A stretch of 64,000 bases of DNA, taken from Rhynchonema sp. JSB1_4. Taxonomy: Eukaryota > Nematoda > Chromadorea > Monhysterida > Xyalidae. Where the stretch lies: positions 29,287 through 93,286 of the forward strand of contig JASAMV010003725.1 of the NCBI GenBank assembly GCA_030248065.1. Reading direction: 5' to 3'. A model generated the notes under the pieces. It was not told the origin of the DNA. It did not search any database and saw nothing but the letters and a program-made list of their open reading frames with translations. Positions 11,690-25,000 of this stretch are shown piece by piece. The stretch's first letter is position 1. Every line of letters starts with the position of its first letter. Made by a program: the position numbers and the translations under genes.

Positions 11690-12180
11690 CCCAAAAAACC
11701 CGACACCCGACATCTGGAGGCACCCGACACCTGACACCCGGCACCCGACACCCGACATCTCTCTAACTCTACTGGGGGGAGGGGGTCCCCCCAATGGTAT
11801 CCTACCCGCCCCGCCCTGATACACTACCCCCTACCCGCCCCGCTCTGATACCCTACCCTCAACCCGCCCCGCTCTGGCACCCTACCCGCCCCGATTTTTG
11901 CCCTCAAAATGCCCATTGTTCAGTCAAAAATAGCCAAATTTCGACCGAAAACCTTTGAAAAGTGCAAAAAATCGCGCGCTACGCGCTATATATGCACTTT
12001 ATACCACATAAAAATTGGCAACCAAAAAAACTTGTATTGTACCCTACCCGCCCCGAAAAATCTTAACCCCCCAAACCGGGTTCCCCCAAGATTCCAGGTA
12101 CACTACCCCCCTACCCGCCCCGGATTTTTTCACCTATATACCCTGCCCGCCCCGCAAAAGTAGCCACAGCACTGGCTGGG
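11690..12180. repeat. Short tandem words CACCCGACA and CTACCCGCCCCG
   Basis: Irregular tandem copies of cacccgaca (11695-11760) are followed by repeated taccctacccgccccg words up to about 12160. The segment looks like MITE interior or satellite; no coding sequence. Confidence 0.55.
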
Positions 12181-12275
12181 GGGAGTGGGGAGAACCCCCC
12201 CCCCAAGGTACAGTAGGTGGTAGGTTGACGCTCCATGCTGGTACAGTAGTAGCATTGATCTTTGGTGCCCATGCT

Positions 12276-12701
12276 TATACTTGCGTATTTTTCCGCAAAA
12301 TATATTTTTGGAAAAAAAACCGTTTTTTTTTCGGAAAAAAAACCGTTTTTTTTTCAAATATTTTTCCAGTACTTAAGGATGCCCATGGTCCAAAAACGTC
12401 TATTTTGGAGAAAATTTGTCGGGAAATGGCCTGAAACAGGCTAAAAATGCACTTGGAGATTAAAAAGTGCTCATTTTGAACTGTTTAGCACCGATTTACA
12501 TTGGTTTTGACAACATTCTTTCGCAACCTTTGAAAATATTTCGGAAATTTTTGGAAAAAAAACCGTTTTTTTTCCAAAAGTTGCCACTTGGAAAAATTTC
12601 CGGAAAAAATAAAAACGTATTTTTCCGGGCCTCGGAAAAAAACGGTTTTTTTCGGTTTTTTTTCGGAAAAAAAACGGTTTTTTTTCCGGCCCGCAAGTAT
12701 A
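12276..12701. mobile_element. hAT-like MITE with TATACTTGCG ends (copy 1)
   Basis: The element begins TATACTTGCG and ends CGCAAGTATA. The flanks CCCATGCT (12268-12275 and 12702-12709) are a perfect 8-base target duplication. The interior is full of ggaaaaaaaaccgttttttt hairpin blocks. A second copy in the opposite orientation lies at 13255-13670. Confidence 0.85.
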
Positions 12702-13017
12702 CCCATGCTCACTACAAACTGTTTTTTTCAGATCCGTTGGTCGCCCACTCGACTTTTCCGTCATTCGTGGTGACCAATTTAGCATTGTCACTCTGGATCA
12801 TGTCGTTCGACGTTGAAATTATGTGATCGATTTCGATCGCGTTGTTGTTTGTTGCTTGCTGACGGTCTTACTAGCCGCAGCAGTCGCTACCCATCAGGTC
12901 GTTGGTCGATTGGATTGTATTACTGAACTCTTTCAAACAAACATCCGTCAAAAACGTCCACCAGATTACTAATTTTACTACTGACGATTACTAAAAAACT
13001 GAAATATCCCGAAAAAA

Positions 13018-16000
13018 ATGGCAGCCAGCGGTGGCGCTCCCCCGCCTCCAGGCAATCCAGCCGTGGCTGCTTTGTTGCCGAATCCCGGAGATCGAATCAT
13101 TCACAATGGACCAGTGACGTTCATTCAAAAACAGGTGGGCCACATAAGTATGGAATCGTATATTTCAGGAAAATATTTTCGATTTTCGTGTTGCAGATTG
13201 ATAATGTGCTTGTGTCCGGTTCGTAAATGAGTGAATCTTCTCAATTCCTTGGCCTATACTTGCGGGCCGGAATAAAACCGTTTTTTTTTCGGAAAAAAAC
13301 AAAAAAAACCGTTTTTTTTCCGAGGCCCGGAAAAATACGTTTTTATTTTTCCGGAAACTTTTCCAAGTGGCAACTTTTGGAAAAAAACGGTTTTTTATAA
13401 AATTTCCGAAATATTTTCAAAGGTTGCGAAAGGATGTTGTCAAAACCAATGTAAATCGGTGCTAAACAATTCAAAATGAGCACTTTTTAATCTCCAAGTG
13501 CATTTGTAGCCTGTTTCAGGCCATTTCCCCACAAAATTTTCTCCAAAATGGGCGTTTTTGGACCATGGGTATCCTTAAGTACTGGAAAAATATTTGGAAA
13601 AAAACGGTTTTTTCCGGAAAAAAAACGGTTTTTTCCAAAAATATATTTTACGGAAAAATACGCAAGTATACCTTGGCCAAAAATGTTTCAGAACTTCTGT
13701 TGGTGAATCAGTGTTATTTTGGAGGAACAGTCGGTTTCCGTTTCAGAAAAGCAAGAAATCCTTTGTCGTTCTCACCAACAATCAACTGGCCGTGTTTGAG
13801 TCGGAGAAAAAGTACAGCAAGGGAGAGAAACATCGACTTTCGATCATGCTGAGCGATTTGTTCAATGTGAATGCGAGGGTGAGTGATTCAATCTATTTCT
13901 GGGTGGGGTCGAAAACCCCGAAAAAAACCCGAAAAAACGCCGGAAAAAAACCGAAAAATAAGAACCCCGAAAATAAAACCCCGAAAACGAAAAACCCCGA
14001 AAAAAACCCGAAAACTAAAAACCCCGAAAAATATAAAATGTGTGGAAAACAATTCTTTTTGTTAGAGAAGGGTATTTATGTCGTTCGTGCACCAAAAAAT
14101 GGGCGCTGGTACAGTTCGGGCACAAGTTAGGTAATTCTTTGCTCATGTCTTCCTGGCTGGCAGCCTAAGCCTAACCAAGGCCTATTCCGTGAAACTTTTG
14201 TGGGTGTTGCCTTCATGTGGCCAGGTCTTCCAGGCTGGCAGCCTAAGCCTTAGGGCGAACTTAGGTTAAATTCGGAAACCGGAAATAATTTGCATGCAAA
14301 AAATACAAAACATTTCCAGACTACGCAAAAACTGACATTCAAAAATAATGCGTTTTCCGGAAATAATTCCGGTTTCCGGATTTAACCTAAGGCCGCCTTA
14401 AGCCTAACCCTGAAGGAAAGCCTGAGCAGTTAGGTTTTTGTGGAAGTTTTCTTCAAATGGACAGGTCTTACTGGCTGGCAGCCTAAGCCCAAGACTAATC
14501 CTCAAGGAAAGCCTGTGCAGCTGTACATTTGAGGATGTTTCTTTCATATGGACATGTCTTCCTGGCTGGCAGCCTACACCTAGGCCTATGAACAACCCTA
14601 AACCCAAGTCTAGGTTCAAGTCTGATCCGAAGCCAATTTATCAAGTGTAGGGGTAATGTTTCACTCGTGGGTCACGAGCGACATGAATACCCACTTCTAA
14701 CAAGATTTTATTTTCATCCCTGACATTTTTTATTTTTCGGGCTTTTTTCGGGGTTTTTCATTTCCGGGTTTTTTTCGGGGTTTCCGTTTCGGGGTTTTTT
14801 TTCGGGGTTTTCGACGGCCGTTTCATATTATGTTTGGCAATTTCTGTCGACTATCGATTCCATATTTTGTTATCGTTGTTTGATTTTTTTGTAATGTGCA
14901 TAATGCCGGTATTGATCTGGTGTGCGTGTAACTACGATGCGACTTTTTGTAAACATGTTTTCGGTGTCGTTGGATATGACGAAACGTCAGCGAGAAGAAA
15001 TTGTCAGAAATCAATCAAGCCTAAGCAGCTTATCGTACGTATCATGTAGTAATTTGTACCATGTCGATGTCCTGTTAGCTAAATTGGTAAAGCAAAGCTG
15101 ACGATGTCGTAATTGCGATTAAGCTAGTTGTTGTTGTTTGTTGCGCATAAATGAGTCAACAAGCGAAGCCGTGACGTGAGCAGAAAGGCCTCATCCATCA
15201 CGAATATTGGTTGAAAAACAAGTCATAATCGCTTGATGCCTCTGATGATGCCTTGTTCTGGTTATTATTGCTCTATGGGAGGAACCTGGCCTTGGTCGCA
15301 CGTTGATTAACATGTCGGTCGGTATTGCACAAATAGCTTGTGTCGGGGTGGCTGGGCATATGATTATGAAGTTTCTTCCACTTTTTACGCGCCAGATACA
15401 TGCTTGAGTTGTGAGGTTACCTGCCTCTCAAGTCTCCGCTCCGAGATCAGGCACGGCCTGTTTGTGTAATTAATAGTAGAGTGGTCTAAGTGTGTATGAG
15501 TGTGGTTCAGGTGAGATTATGCGTCATCGGTCAGGTTTCTGACTTGCGTCCTTGCGCTAATGGAGGGGACTAATGAGCCGGCTTTGGACTAATATAGTCT
15601 GAAACCAGTTACGCACGACAAGAGAAGCTACATCTCACCATTTTTCTGACGCGGAAGTGATTCCAAAGAGAGCCCGATTGCTTACCAGCTTCAAGCGTTC
15701 TTTGTTCAGTTTTGCGTGGCACATAATCATTGGATGCTAACGTAGTATGTGAGCGGGGTTTGCTCTTGATCTTGATCTGATGTCGTATTCTGCGTTTGTT
15801 TTGTCAAACATGGCAAAACAAAACAACTGGGTAGGTTAACAGCAGATAAGCCAAGTCGATCTAACGCCGTTTTTCGACACAGTATTTTCATTGATGACTA
15901 CTGCACACAACGGCAATGAATGGTGCTTTTTGGCTGAAACTGTTGTGTGAAGTCAGAGGAAGTCGTGTGAAAAACAAATGTCGTTGTTGTATTGTGTTGA

Positions 16001-19000
16001 CCCATGGTTTTTCAACAACAATCGCATTGCAGTATGTCCATGCAGAGGCCTCAGCCACGTATGTGGTGGTCGGTCTAAATGTGCTTGTTTACGTCTGGGC
16101 TTTGCTGTTTTTCTGTTGACGTTGTTTTAGTACTTGTTGGGCCCTGTTTGTGTATTTCGACCTACATAGATGCGCGTGCTCAATGCTCATTGCTTCTCTG
16201 GAAATATGTGATTTTTTGCGCCCAATAAACACTGCCGCACGCGAACTTTGTTTTCGAAAGGCACGCACACACGCTGGCTGCTGGCTGGCTGTATTTTTCA
16301 TTATGCACAAAAACACTCGTTTCATGTCGTGCTGGTGGCCGTGCAGTGCCAATTTTATGTTTATCGGGACGTGGAAAATAAAAAATGTGCTGCGCGTGTT
16401 TTTTTCGCGTGTGATTCGCTTTTTGTCGTCAACAAAGTATCAATACTGGTGGTGATTAGTTGTGTCTGAGATCACAGGATGAGTGGTGTGTGTGTGTATG
16501 TGTGTTTGAGAACAAACTGCCTTGCATTCTTCTTGGTCTGGTCGGGTGAATGATTAGTGATGATAAAATAATGGCCGCCCTTGTATCAGGGTATGAGTGG
16601 TGGTAAGGGCAGGCGGGAGGGTCCATGCATAATTTTATTCATCAGGGTGTGGGCACTGACGCATGCAGATGCAAACTCATGAGGCAGACTCGTGCATGGG
16701 GGTCTACGTGGGCAACAGACAAATGCGTTTTCAGCATGGCTCTTCTTGACTTAACTTGAGTTGTTTTGTTAGTGGACGGACAGACACACATGCGCTTTGG
16801 ACCGGGGACCAACGAAAAAGTCACGTGTTGACAATCAAAACAGCCATGCATAATATCTACCGACATCGCTTCACTCAAACTCAATTGAACTCAACTTTTT
16901 CTCTTTCCGATTTCAGTCCAAGGACCACAAATTCAAGAATGTCGTGTGCTTGTTCACCACCGATGAAACGTACATGCTCAAGGGAGAGAACGATAGTCAA
17001 ACGGAGGTTAGCACGGTGAAACATTCAGCTGAAAAATAAAATCTGAGCCAATGCCTTCGTATAAATATCACTTCATCAGCCATGTTTTATTTCTAAATTT
17101 TGCCAATGTGAAGTTCCAAGTTCATAATTCATTGGTCACTTCCCACCAGATGTGGTGCGATCAACTGACGCGTACGGTCTACGACTATCGCGTGCACGCA
17201 TCGCACGGCAGGCAGGCACCCAGTCAGCCATCCACCGTCGTCGCGCCAAATACGTTGTTTGGTTGGTTTCGTGGTCTTTCGTTGTTGTTTCTGTTGTGTG
17301 TTTTTAGGTTCTCTGCATTTTATGACCTGATGTTAGAGGATTGTTGACCGTGAAAAGTCACAACACAGTCCACCCAGCCTGGCCAGCCTCCCTATAGTGA
17401 CGCGATTAGGATACACCATGTCAGTGTCACTATGAACGATATTCACTACATAGAGATGGTAGGAAACATCTGAGATTGATGGGCCAAATGCCAGTCGAAA
17501 AAAATCGCTGTGTAGAGCGTTGCTAAGTCACTGCATAAAATGGTCACTACAGAGAGGGCCAGTTAATAGACATTGTACATCGTGAAGCTGCGATTTCAGT
17601 TCACGTCGGTCAGATTGCCATGTTATTTTCGACTGGATTTGCCACATTTCTTTCGGGTGTTTCCATTTGCCTGGCACTGGAGGTGCAATAATTCAAATAA
17701 TTACATGTATAAACAAATAAAAAAACGCTAGACCGCACTCGCATAATCGACTTTGCTCGATTGATTGCAACACCTAGGCGTAGACAGGACGCCAAATTAA
17801 TTTTTTCAACAATTTGCCAAAAAAACAACAGTTACACAATGCCCTTGCATCCCTTGCATTGCAGTGCACTGCTGGGACGTGACGGTGGTAAAGGCGCCGC
17901 GCAGTGAGGATCGCGCCAACGACATTCTCGCCAAACACCCTGATCTGGCAGGGCCACGTCGGCTCTGTTTCTGTCATACGGCTGTGGTGCTGCAGAAAAA
18001 GAGGGCGCAATGGCGTCCGCCCGTCAATCAGTGGGATGTGGTCGAGTTTCCGGTCGGTTTTTGTGTCATCACGTAAAATAAACAACAAATTTGATCGAAA
18101 TCTGCTGTTTATTTAGCTTTTTTTAGAAACGTTTTTTTAATCCCTTTTAATCCTTTTCTTAGAAACATTTTTTAATCGTTTTCTGGTCTTTCATATGAAG
18201 AGAACGAATTTGAGCTAAATCCACTGTTTATTTAGTTTTTTTAATTCTTGGATTGTTTTATGATCTTCCACGTGAAGCAAACGATTTTGATCGAAATCTG
18301 CTGTTTATTTAGCTTTTCGTAGAAACATTTTTTAATCCTTGGATCGTTTTCTGGTCTGATGTGAAATGAACGAATTTGAGCGAAATCCACTGTTTATTTA
18401 GCTTTTCCTAGAAACATTTTTAATCCTTGGATCGTTTTATTCTCTTTCACGAAAAGTGAACGAGTTTGATCGAAATCTGCTTTTGGTAGGAACATTTTTT
18501 AATTCTTGGATCGTTTTTTAAGTTTGCCCAAATGGACAACGTTTTTGATTGAAATCCGCTTTTCTGTTGCGCCTTCTATTTGTTAATATTTGTTACTCTA
18601 GTATTAACATCGAAAGCGTCAGAAAGTTTTTGGCCGAAATTCGTTTTTATTTTGGCTTTCGTTGGAAACGTGAACCAATCGCTTTCGTGTTTCGGATTTG
18701 AGATTTTAATTTCATCATGGCAGTTGGCAGATAGCACATGGCACCACTCAAAAGACATGCCCCTTCTAAGACTTCACCGTGTGGAGGTTCACTAAGTAAA
18801 GGCAAACTACACCAACGCGAGCCCGATTTCGAAGGTGGTGTGTATTCAAAACGAAGAGAAAGAGAAAATCGTCGTGCTCCACTTTGTATTCCTCAACGCG
18901 TAACATTTCCCAAATCAGCAGCCATGTCAGAATGTTTCACTATTCTGCCAGCTGCGAAATCGAGCTCGTGGTGGCGTAGTTTGCCTTTATGGGTTCGACT

Positions 19001-22000
19001 GTCTGCACGTTTATACTTTGCTCACCGACGTTGCAGCTGTTCCACGTGGCGCAGTACGGTGTTCGCGAGAAAATGTTTTCCATTCAAGTGGGCAAGTGTT
19101 CGATAACGGGATCGGGCGATATTTGGATTCAGCCAGAGGCACTGGAAGTGCTCACACAGATATTCAACGCGTTGAGAACGTTAGTGTTGCGTTTCTTTCG
19201 TCGTAGCAGGTATTCTTGTTTGTTGATTTTTGTTGGAAGTTTTTAATCTTCAGGTGTCAATGCCGTTATGTTTCGCGTAATGAATGTGCAAAGTATTTTA
19301 AGAAAAAGAATTGAACTTTTTCCCTTGATCACGAACGTGGTAGCCCGCGTTGTCGTGAGTAAATGCTACCACTGAGCACCGTGTCAATTTTGATTTTGAA
19401 CGCACGCTAGTTAAAGACAAGCTTTTGTGGACCGTGCTGGTTATGGGAAAGTTGCAGTTGAAGCACAAATTTCAAGCAGCGTAAGAAACTGTTCATTACG
19501 TGTCGGTTGGGGAACAGTTTTTACGCTGGCTGGATGGAACTGGCAGTTCAGTTACACGCAAATTACAAATTTTGCCTCAAGATACGGTCCAAAAATTGCC
19601 TTTACCGTAGTCGTTCGTTGAGCTTGAGATCTAACTTTGTGCTGCTCTCTCTCTGTCCAAAGTTCACAAAAAAAATTATGTCAGAATTGCGGAGCAGAAC
19701 GCAGCGCAACGCGAAGGCACCGGTTCGGGCACGGCACAACGGAAGGTCTCCAACTGGCAACCGTCGCAACGCGAGCGACTGTTTTCGCAGCACAGAGATC
19801 GGACGCAGTCTTGTTTGGAACAGGAGAATTTGAGCAAGTTCGTCTTTCGGATAAATTTTTCTTTTTGCATGTTGTTTTCAGCCGACTCCGTCTGGCAGCC
19901 AGATGACCGCGTGGACGTGGATGGTAGAGCCACTGCCTGGCGAAGACATTATACTTTGAAACAGTAGGTCTTGACTGGTGATGGTGAAATTGTTCTATCT
20001 AACTACAGTATGCCCTATATATGGTGAATTTCTCTCCATGGTGGGTGAACGACAGTTTGGTCTTCGAACAGCCGTTAACTTCCAAATTACAACTTCGGTA
20101 TGTCCAGTGAGTGAATATTCTGTCTGGTGAGCCAATGTGAATTTCGGGTCCTGGTCGGATTTACTTCCTGTAGGATGGAATGTACCTGTTGCGTTCGTGA
20201 ACCAGATTGATAGTAAGACGCAACGGTCCGTAAATCGGGCGCTGCCCCGTAGTTGCGACAATCAAGGTCAATTTGGTACGTTTTGTGTCCGTTTGTTGGT
20301 GTGTTGGTCACAAATGTGCCGGCAATGCCAAAAATTACCACGAAAACGTTGCTGCAAAAGACAACATCATCTATTCACACTTCTGATTCACCAATGTTTC
20401 ATTTCACCAATGTACTTTTGTGTCACCAACATTAATGTTTCTTCAATCGCACATTATTGCAGAGCGCGTGATAAACTATTGCACAATCGTCCGCACGGCC
20501 CAACATCGCTGACCAACACACCCATCGGACTGCTGCAGGCAAACAGTCTGGCGTCAGGCAGTATATCGGGCTCCACAGGGGGTCTCAGCACCGGCGGTAC
20601 CCTGGTTGGGGAGTCGACGGGCGGCTTGGGTGACGCGGTACCCGATAAACCACTGCACGCACCGCTCGGATGGACGCCGGCTGCGCAGAGCTCGACTGCT
20701 GCGGGGTGAGCCCTTGCTTCGTGACATGGCTTATTGTAATGTAGGTGATGCGTGTGTTGTCCAGCACTTATCCTGCGACCATCTTTGGAGCTGATTTCCA
20801 AAATAATACTTGAGCATCGGCCTGTGTGCAGGACACCTCTCAACTACACTACGATTATCCCATTTTGTTGCTTCATTCTGTAATTTGGCAGGTGGCACTC
20901 TGAACATGAAATGTTTCATCGTTATAATATTCATGCTGCTCTGAGCTGTGGTTTCTAATAAGATAGAAACTACCCAACACGACCCATTTGGGAAACTAAA
21001 ACACAAAAAAAAAAAAAAACAATCTCCCCCCCTATTCCACCCCAATATCTCCCCACCCCAGCCACCACCCAATTATCACCCTCCTCCCTCCCCCACCCCC
21101 GCTACTCGCTTACTGAAACGTGCATGAAAGAAACTGGAATGTTCTCTATAGTCACGTCAGTTACTAACTTTTTGCCAAATTTACCTTTTTTCGATCATTT
21201 CAGTACATCGCACGTATCGGACAACAACACCAACCCGCAAACACTCCCGCCACCCGCCACGCCAGGCACAATACCGGAGGAAGACTACACACAAATGCAG
21301 TCTGATGGTATGCGGCAGTTCGCTATTGTTTGATCTTCTGTGTTGTTTTGTTTGCAAGAAGAAATTTGTTGGTTCGCCAAAACCATCAAGCCGTGAGAAA
21401 AATATAAGAAAATTAATAACAGGGCTTCGCTCAGCTTCATATTTCCCATCCAGGTTCCCAGCAAGGCGGCAGCGGTGACACGGTAGTCCGAGTAACGTCA
21501 GGGAACGAAGATGAATACACTCTGAATGAACCCGTGTCGTGCTATGTGGCGTTGGACAATCGCCCGGTAGCCGCCGCGCCCTCACCGGCCCAGGTATGTG
21601 TGCCTGTTTGTTGGTTTTATAGCTTTATTGTCTTCATAAATTCACTTTAATTGTGTAATTTCAATTTTTCCCCATTTTCAGTCGTCAACGAAAAGCCAGG
21701 AACAGCTGGAGCATTCGATGGACGATTATCTGACGATGTCCGCACCGCATCATCCCCCGGCCGGCGGTGAGTCGATCTGATGTTCATTTTTGTGTTAATT
21801 TGGCAAATCGGGGTATTTGTACGACGCAAAAATACGAAAAACTTGTATGCGGTCAATCAACTTTATCTTGATATGATGGTTATGGCTGCACTTTCAGTCG
21901 CTACAATGAAGGGGAGGTTACCGGCACACTGGAAAACAAGATATCGTTCTGAAAGTTTCGTTGTCAAGAAAGTCACCGTAAAATAGGGTGTACTCCATTT

Positions 22001-25000
22001 TGAATTTGTGATTCTGTGCAACTGTGTTCGGAGCTTCAAAATTCGTAGTTTTGTGCTTGTTGTTGACAAAATAATGTAACAGCAGTGTGTTTTGCCCGTT
22101 TCGGCCTGTTTTCACAGACGGACGAGGTGCCAGGCGAACACCTCTGGCCCATTGACCTCCAAAAAGGACCTGAAAAAACCTGTAAAACTGGAGTTGTACT
22201 TGTCCATTTTTGGCTTGTAGACAATGAGGACAAATTTTTGTTTGAATAACATTTTGTGATAGAGCTGAGACACTAATTTCGATCAGCGTAAAAGTTGTTC
22301 CCCTGCACCAAATGAACAAATTTTACGCTGGTCGAAATTTGTGCTCCAACTCTATCACAAAATATAATTATAGCAAAAATTTGTTCTCATTGTCTACAAG
22401 CCCAAAATGGACAAGTATAACTCCACCTCAACGCACACACATAATACAATATAATACACTGCTCTCGAACACAAAACATCGCGCCAATATTTGCAGCGAG
22501 CAGTGACCTTGGTGATCTCGACTATATGACGATGGATCCAAGTGGTGCTGCGTCAGTGACAACCACCAGTGACGGATCGAGCGATCATTTGGTCGTCCCG
22601 GTGCATGGTGAGTGATTTGGGGGGAGTGATTTGGAAAGTTGTTTGCGCACTGAATTGAACTGGACCATTGTGCGGAATAATCTGTATTTGTTTTGGTTCT
22701 GCTGTGCGTATGGTTCGTGATTTTCTTTCTGCTTGTTCAGTGAGCTGATTTGTCATCTAAACTGCGTGTGAAAATGTTTTGCTTCAACTTGATCAGTTGG
22801 ATGGAACCACCGCACATAACAGTTTTGAAGTCCTGCGCATCAAGAAACGAACATCAAACGTCAAATTATAAATAACATGACCAGAAGGCCGGCCACTCAC
22901 CAGCACCGCCTTGAAAACCCCATACGCCACGCCACCCAACTGGTGTACACAAATGGCCACATAAACATCACCTTCAGCCAGCCCCAATCACGCAGGTGCA
23001 TCGAGCCACCCGACCACGGACGACATGCGATCCATAGTGTCGGACAGCAGCGGCTACACGTCGTCCAGTCAGCGGGCGTATTCGTTTGGCAGCAACACCA
23101 CGTCGTTCCGGACCAGAACTGGCACACAGTCGTCGGTTAGATCAAACGTTGAACGTTTCTGGATTTGTGTTTGGTTGGAAAGTGTATCGGTTATTTTGTC
23201 AAAAAAATAAGTACGTATGCACAGTTTGCACTTTTTGTATCGACTTGGTTGGGACCAGGCATTTTCGGCAAAGAGTATTCGTATTGGAAGAAGAGTTAGG
23301 AAGTTGGACTGGCTGCCATGGTATCGGAAAGAAATCGTCGATCGACACGTATAAAGTTTCACTATAATGAGGGTCACCAGACAAAGTGGGCACGCACTGG
23401 TGGCTGTTCTGCACAGCACGTTATTTACTAGCAATTTCGACCTGCCTGTTCTCTCAACCTTGCATTGCACCACCAAGTCGTCATTCGTGCGAATAATGCA
23501 CCAACACAAACGTCTAGGTGCCGATGGGCGCGAGTGCGCACCATCAAGGTGGCGTGGGCCAGAGCCCTAAATCGACCACACTGAGTGGCGCGGGTGGCGT
23601 GCACGGGTATGGACGACCGAGTGGCGGTTGGTGTGCATCTGCGTTTTAATTTCCGTCGTTATTTTGGACAGTTGCTGTCAGCCCTGAAAATTATTTAGCC
23701 TGGAAATGTTTTGTACCGGCTATAGTTTTTGTCAGCGCTTCAATGACGGCAATGTCGCATTGCGCATTTTTCTCTGAACGTATCATTGATCGACGGCTGA
23801 TAAATCACAAATAATGTAACAGCAGTGAGTTTTGCCCGTTTCGGCCTATTTTCACAGGCGGGCGAGGTGCCAGGCCTCGTCGGTGCGAACACCTCTTGCC
23901 AATTGACCTCCGAAAAGGACCTCGAGCAGATCTTATTGCTCGATTAAAACATCACTGCTGCGCACAAACACAAACAAAAAACAATCTAGATAATAATATT
24001 TTCGCAGGTTACCTGACTTCGCAATCGCACCGACGCAGTGGCGGGCACATGACAACCACCGGCGGTGACCTATCAGCCAGGGCGCACGCGGGTCCGGGCC
24101 TGATATCCAGCGACGATATGCGCTCACGTGCGCACACATTGGGCAGCATAGCATTGTGAGTGCGGGCTGTTGTTGGCGGCGTTTAATGATTGATGGGCTT
24201 GATGTTGTTGCATGCAACGCAGGTGGCAACCGGCTTGGTTTATCCCAGCCTGATAAAGTTGGGCTTGGCGGCATTTAGTGACCATCAGATGCTATTTATT
24301 GCTGGTTCACATCAAACTTGGTGATATGATGGTCCGTACGGTTGTGCCGTCGATCACGTGACCTTTTTTAATGAAGGATGTTTGGAGATTTAGTGATGTC
24401 ACTGATTTCGACAAACATAAAATTTGTTCCCAAACACTAAAATGAAGAACTTTCACGCCGGTCGACAGCTGCACCAGTGAATTGCTAAATGTCTTTAATT
24501 CAAAAATGTTTCGTGATGGCCAAGGCAAAGGTCTGATCCGGTCATCAAGTTTGATACAAATCAGAGTGCAGCGAAACATCAGCGTGATTAAAGACCTGTT
24601 AGTCTTCATGAAATGAAGCATTTGTGTGACTGCAATTCATCAATTGAGCTGATGTTTATTCTAAGGTCGCGAGCCCAAACGTTCTCCCTGGGATCTATGG
24701 CGATGTGAGTTTGTATGGGCTGCACAATGATTGTAATATTACCACACTCACTTATTGTTTGGCCTTTCCTGCTGTCGTTTTAGATGCTGGTTGGGATTTG
24801 GGTGTATTTGGATCTTAATTATTGTTATTATTGGGCTTTGAATTTTCTGGCAGCAAGCCTGGGATAGCAAGTATTTGCGACCGCCCTGACGTGCCACTGT
24901 AACTCTTTCCTATGCTGTGCGCGTGTGTGATATCAATCGATGGGTATCCCAGAGTGACACAACATACTTACTAATCAAACTTTAATAATAATAATGCCCT

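Larger units (their letters stand above)
13197..17261 (+). other. PH-domain exons of the IRS gene
   Basis: Exons 2-5 encode the pleckstrin-homology fold that holds IRS proteins at phosphoinositide-rich membrane. Visible landmarks are KSKKSFVVLTNNQLAVFES (strands 2-3), SIMLSDLFNVNAR (basic strand), NVVCLFTTDETYML and the C-terminal helix MWCDQLTRTVYDYR with its invariant Trp. Introns 2 and 3 contain a MITE, two C4GA4-type simple repeats in opposite orientation and a Harbinger-like MITE. Confidence 0.85.
17865..19179 (+). other. PTB-domain exons of the IRS gene
   Basis: Exons 6 and 7 encode an IRS-type phosphotyrosine-binding domain, which binds NPxY in the receptor juxtamembrane region. Exon 6 opens with CWDVTVV (compare VWQVxLKP in IRS1) and contains the strand RRLCFCHTAVVL. 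Exon 7 has MFSIQVGKCSITGSGDIWIQ, matching the FFFIEVGRSAVTGPGEFWMQ block of IRS1, followed by the C-terminal helix ALEVLTQIFNALR. The conserved Gly, Trp and helix residues are intact. Confidence 0.9.

Noticed and set aside
13905..14815. CRISPR-like or telomere-like C4GA4 repeats
   Set aside because: The repeats are irregular simple sequence inside an intron, without spacers of constant length and not at a chromosome end.
15062..15125. tRNA-like box A (TTAGCTAAATTGGTAAAGC)
   Set aside because: No matching box B, acceptor stem or foldable T arm follows, so it is probably chance.
19869..19960. Possible extra IRS exon after a TTTTCAG (CCGACTCCG...)
   Set aside because: Exon 8 (phase 2) joins exon 9 at 20463 perfectly. 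Including this segment gives a stop or a phase mismatch.
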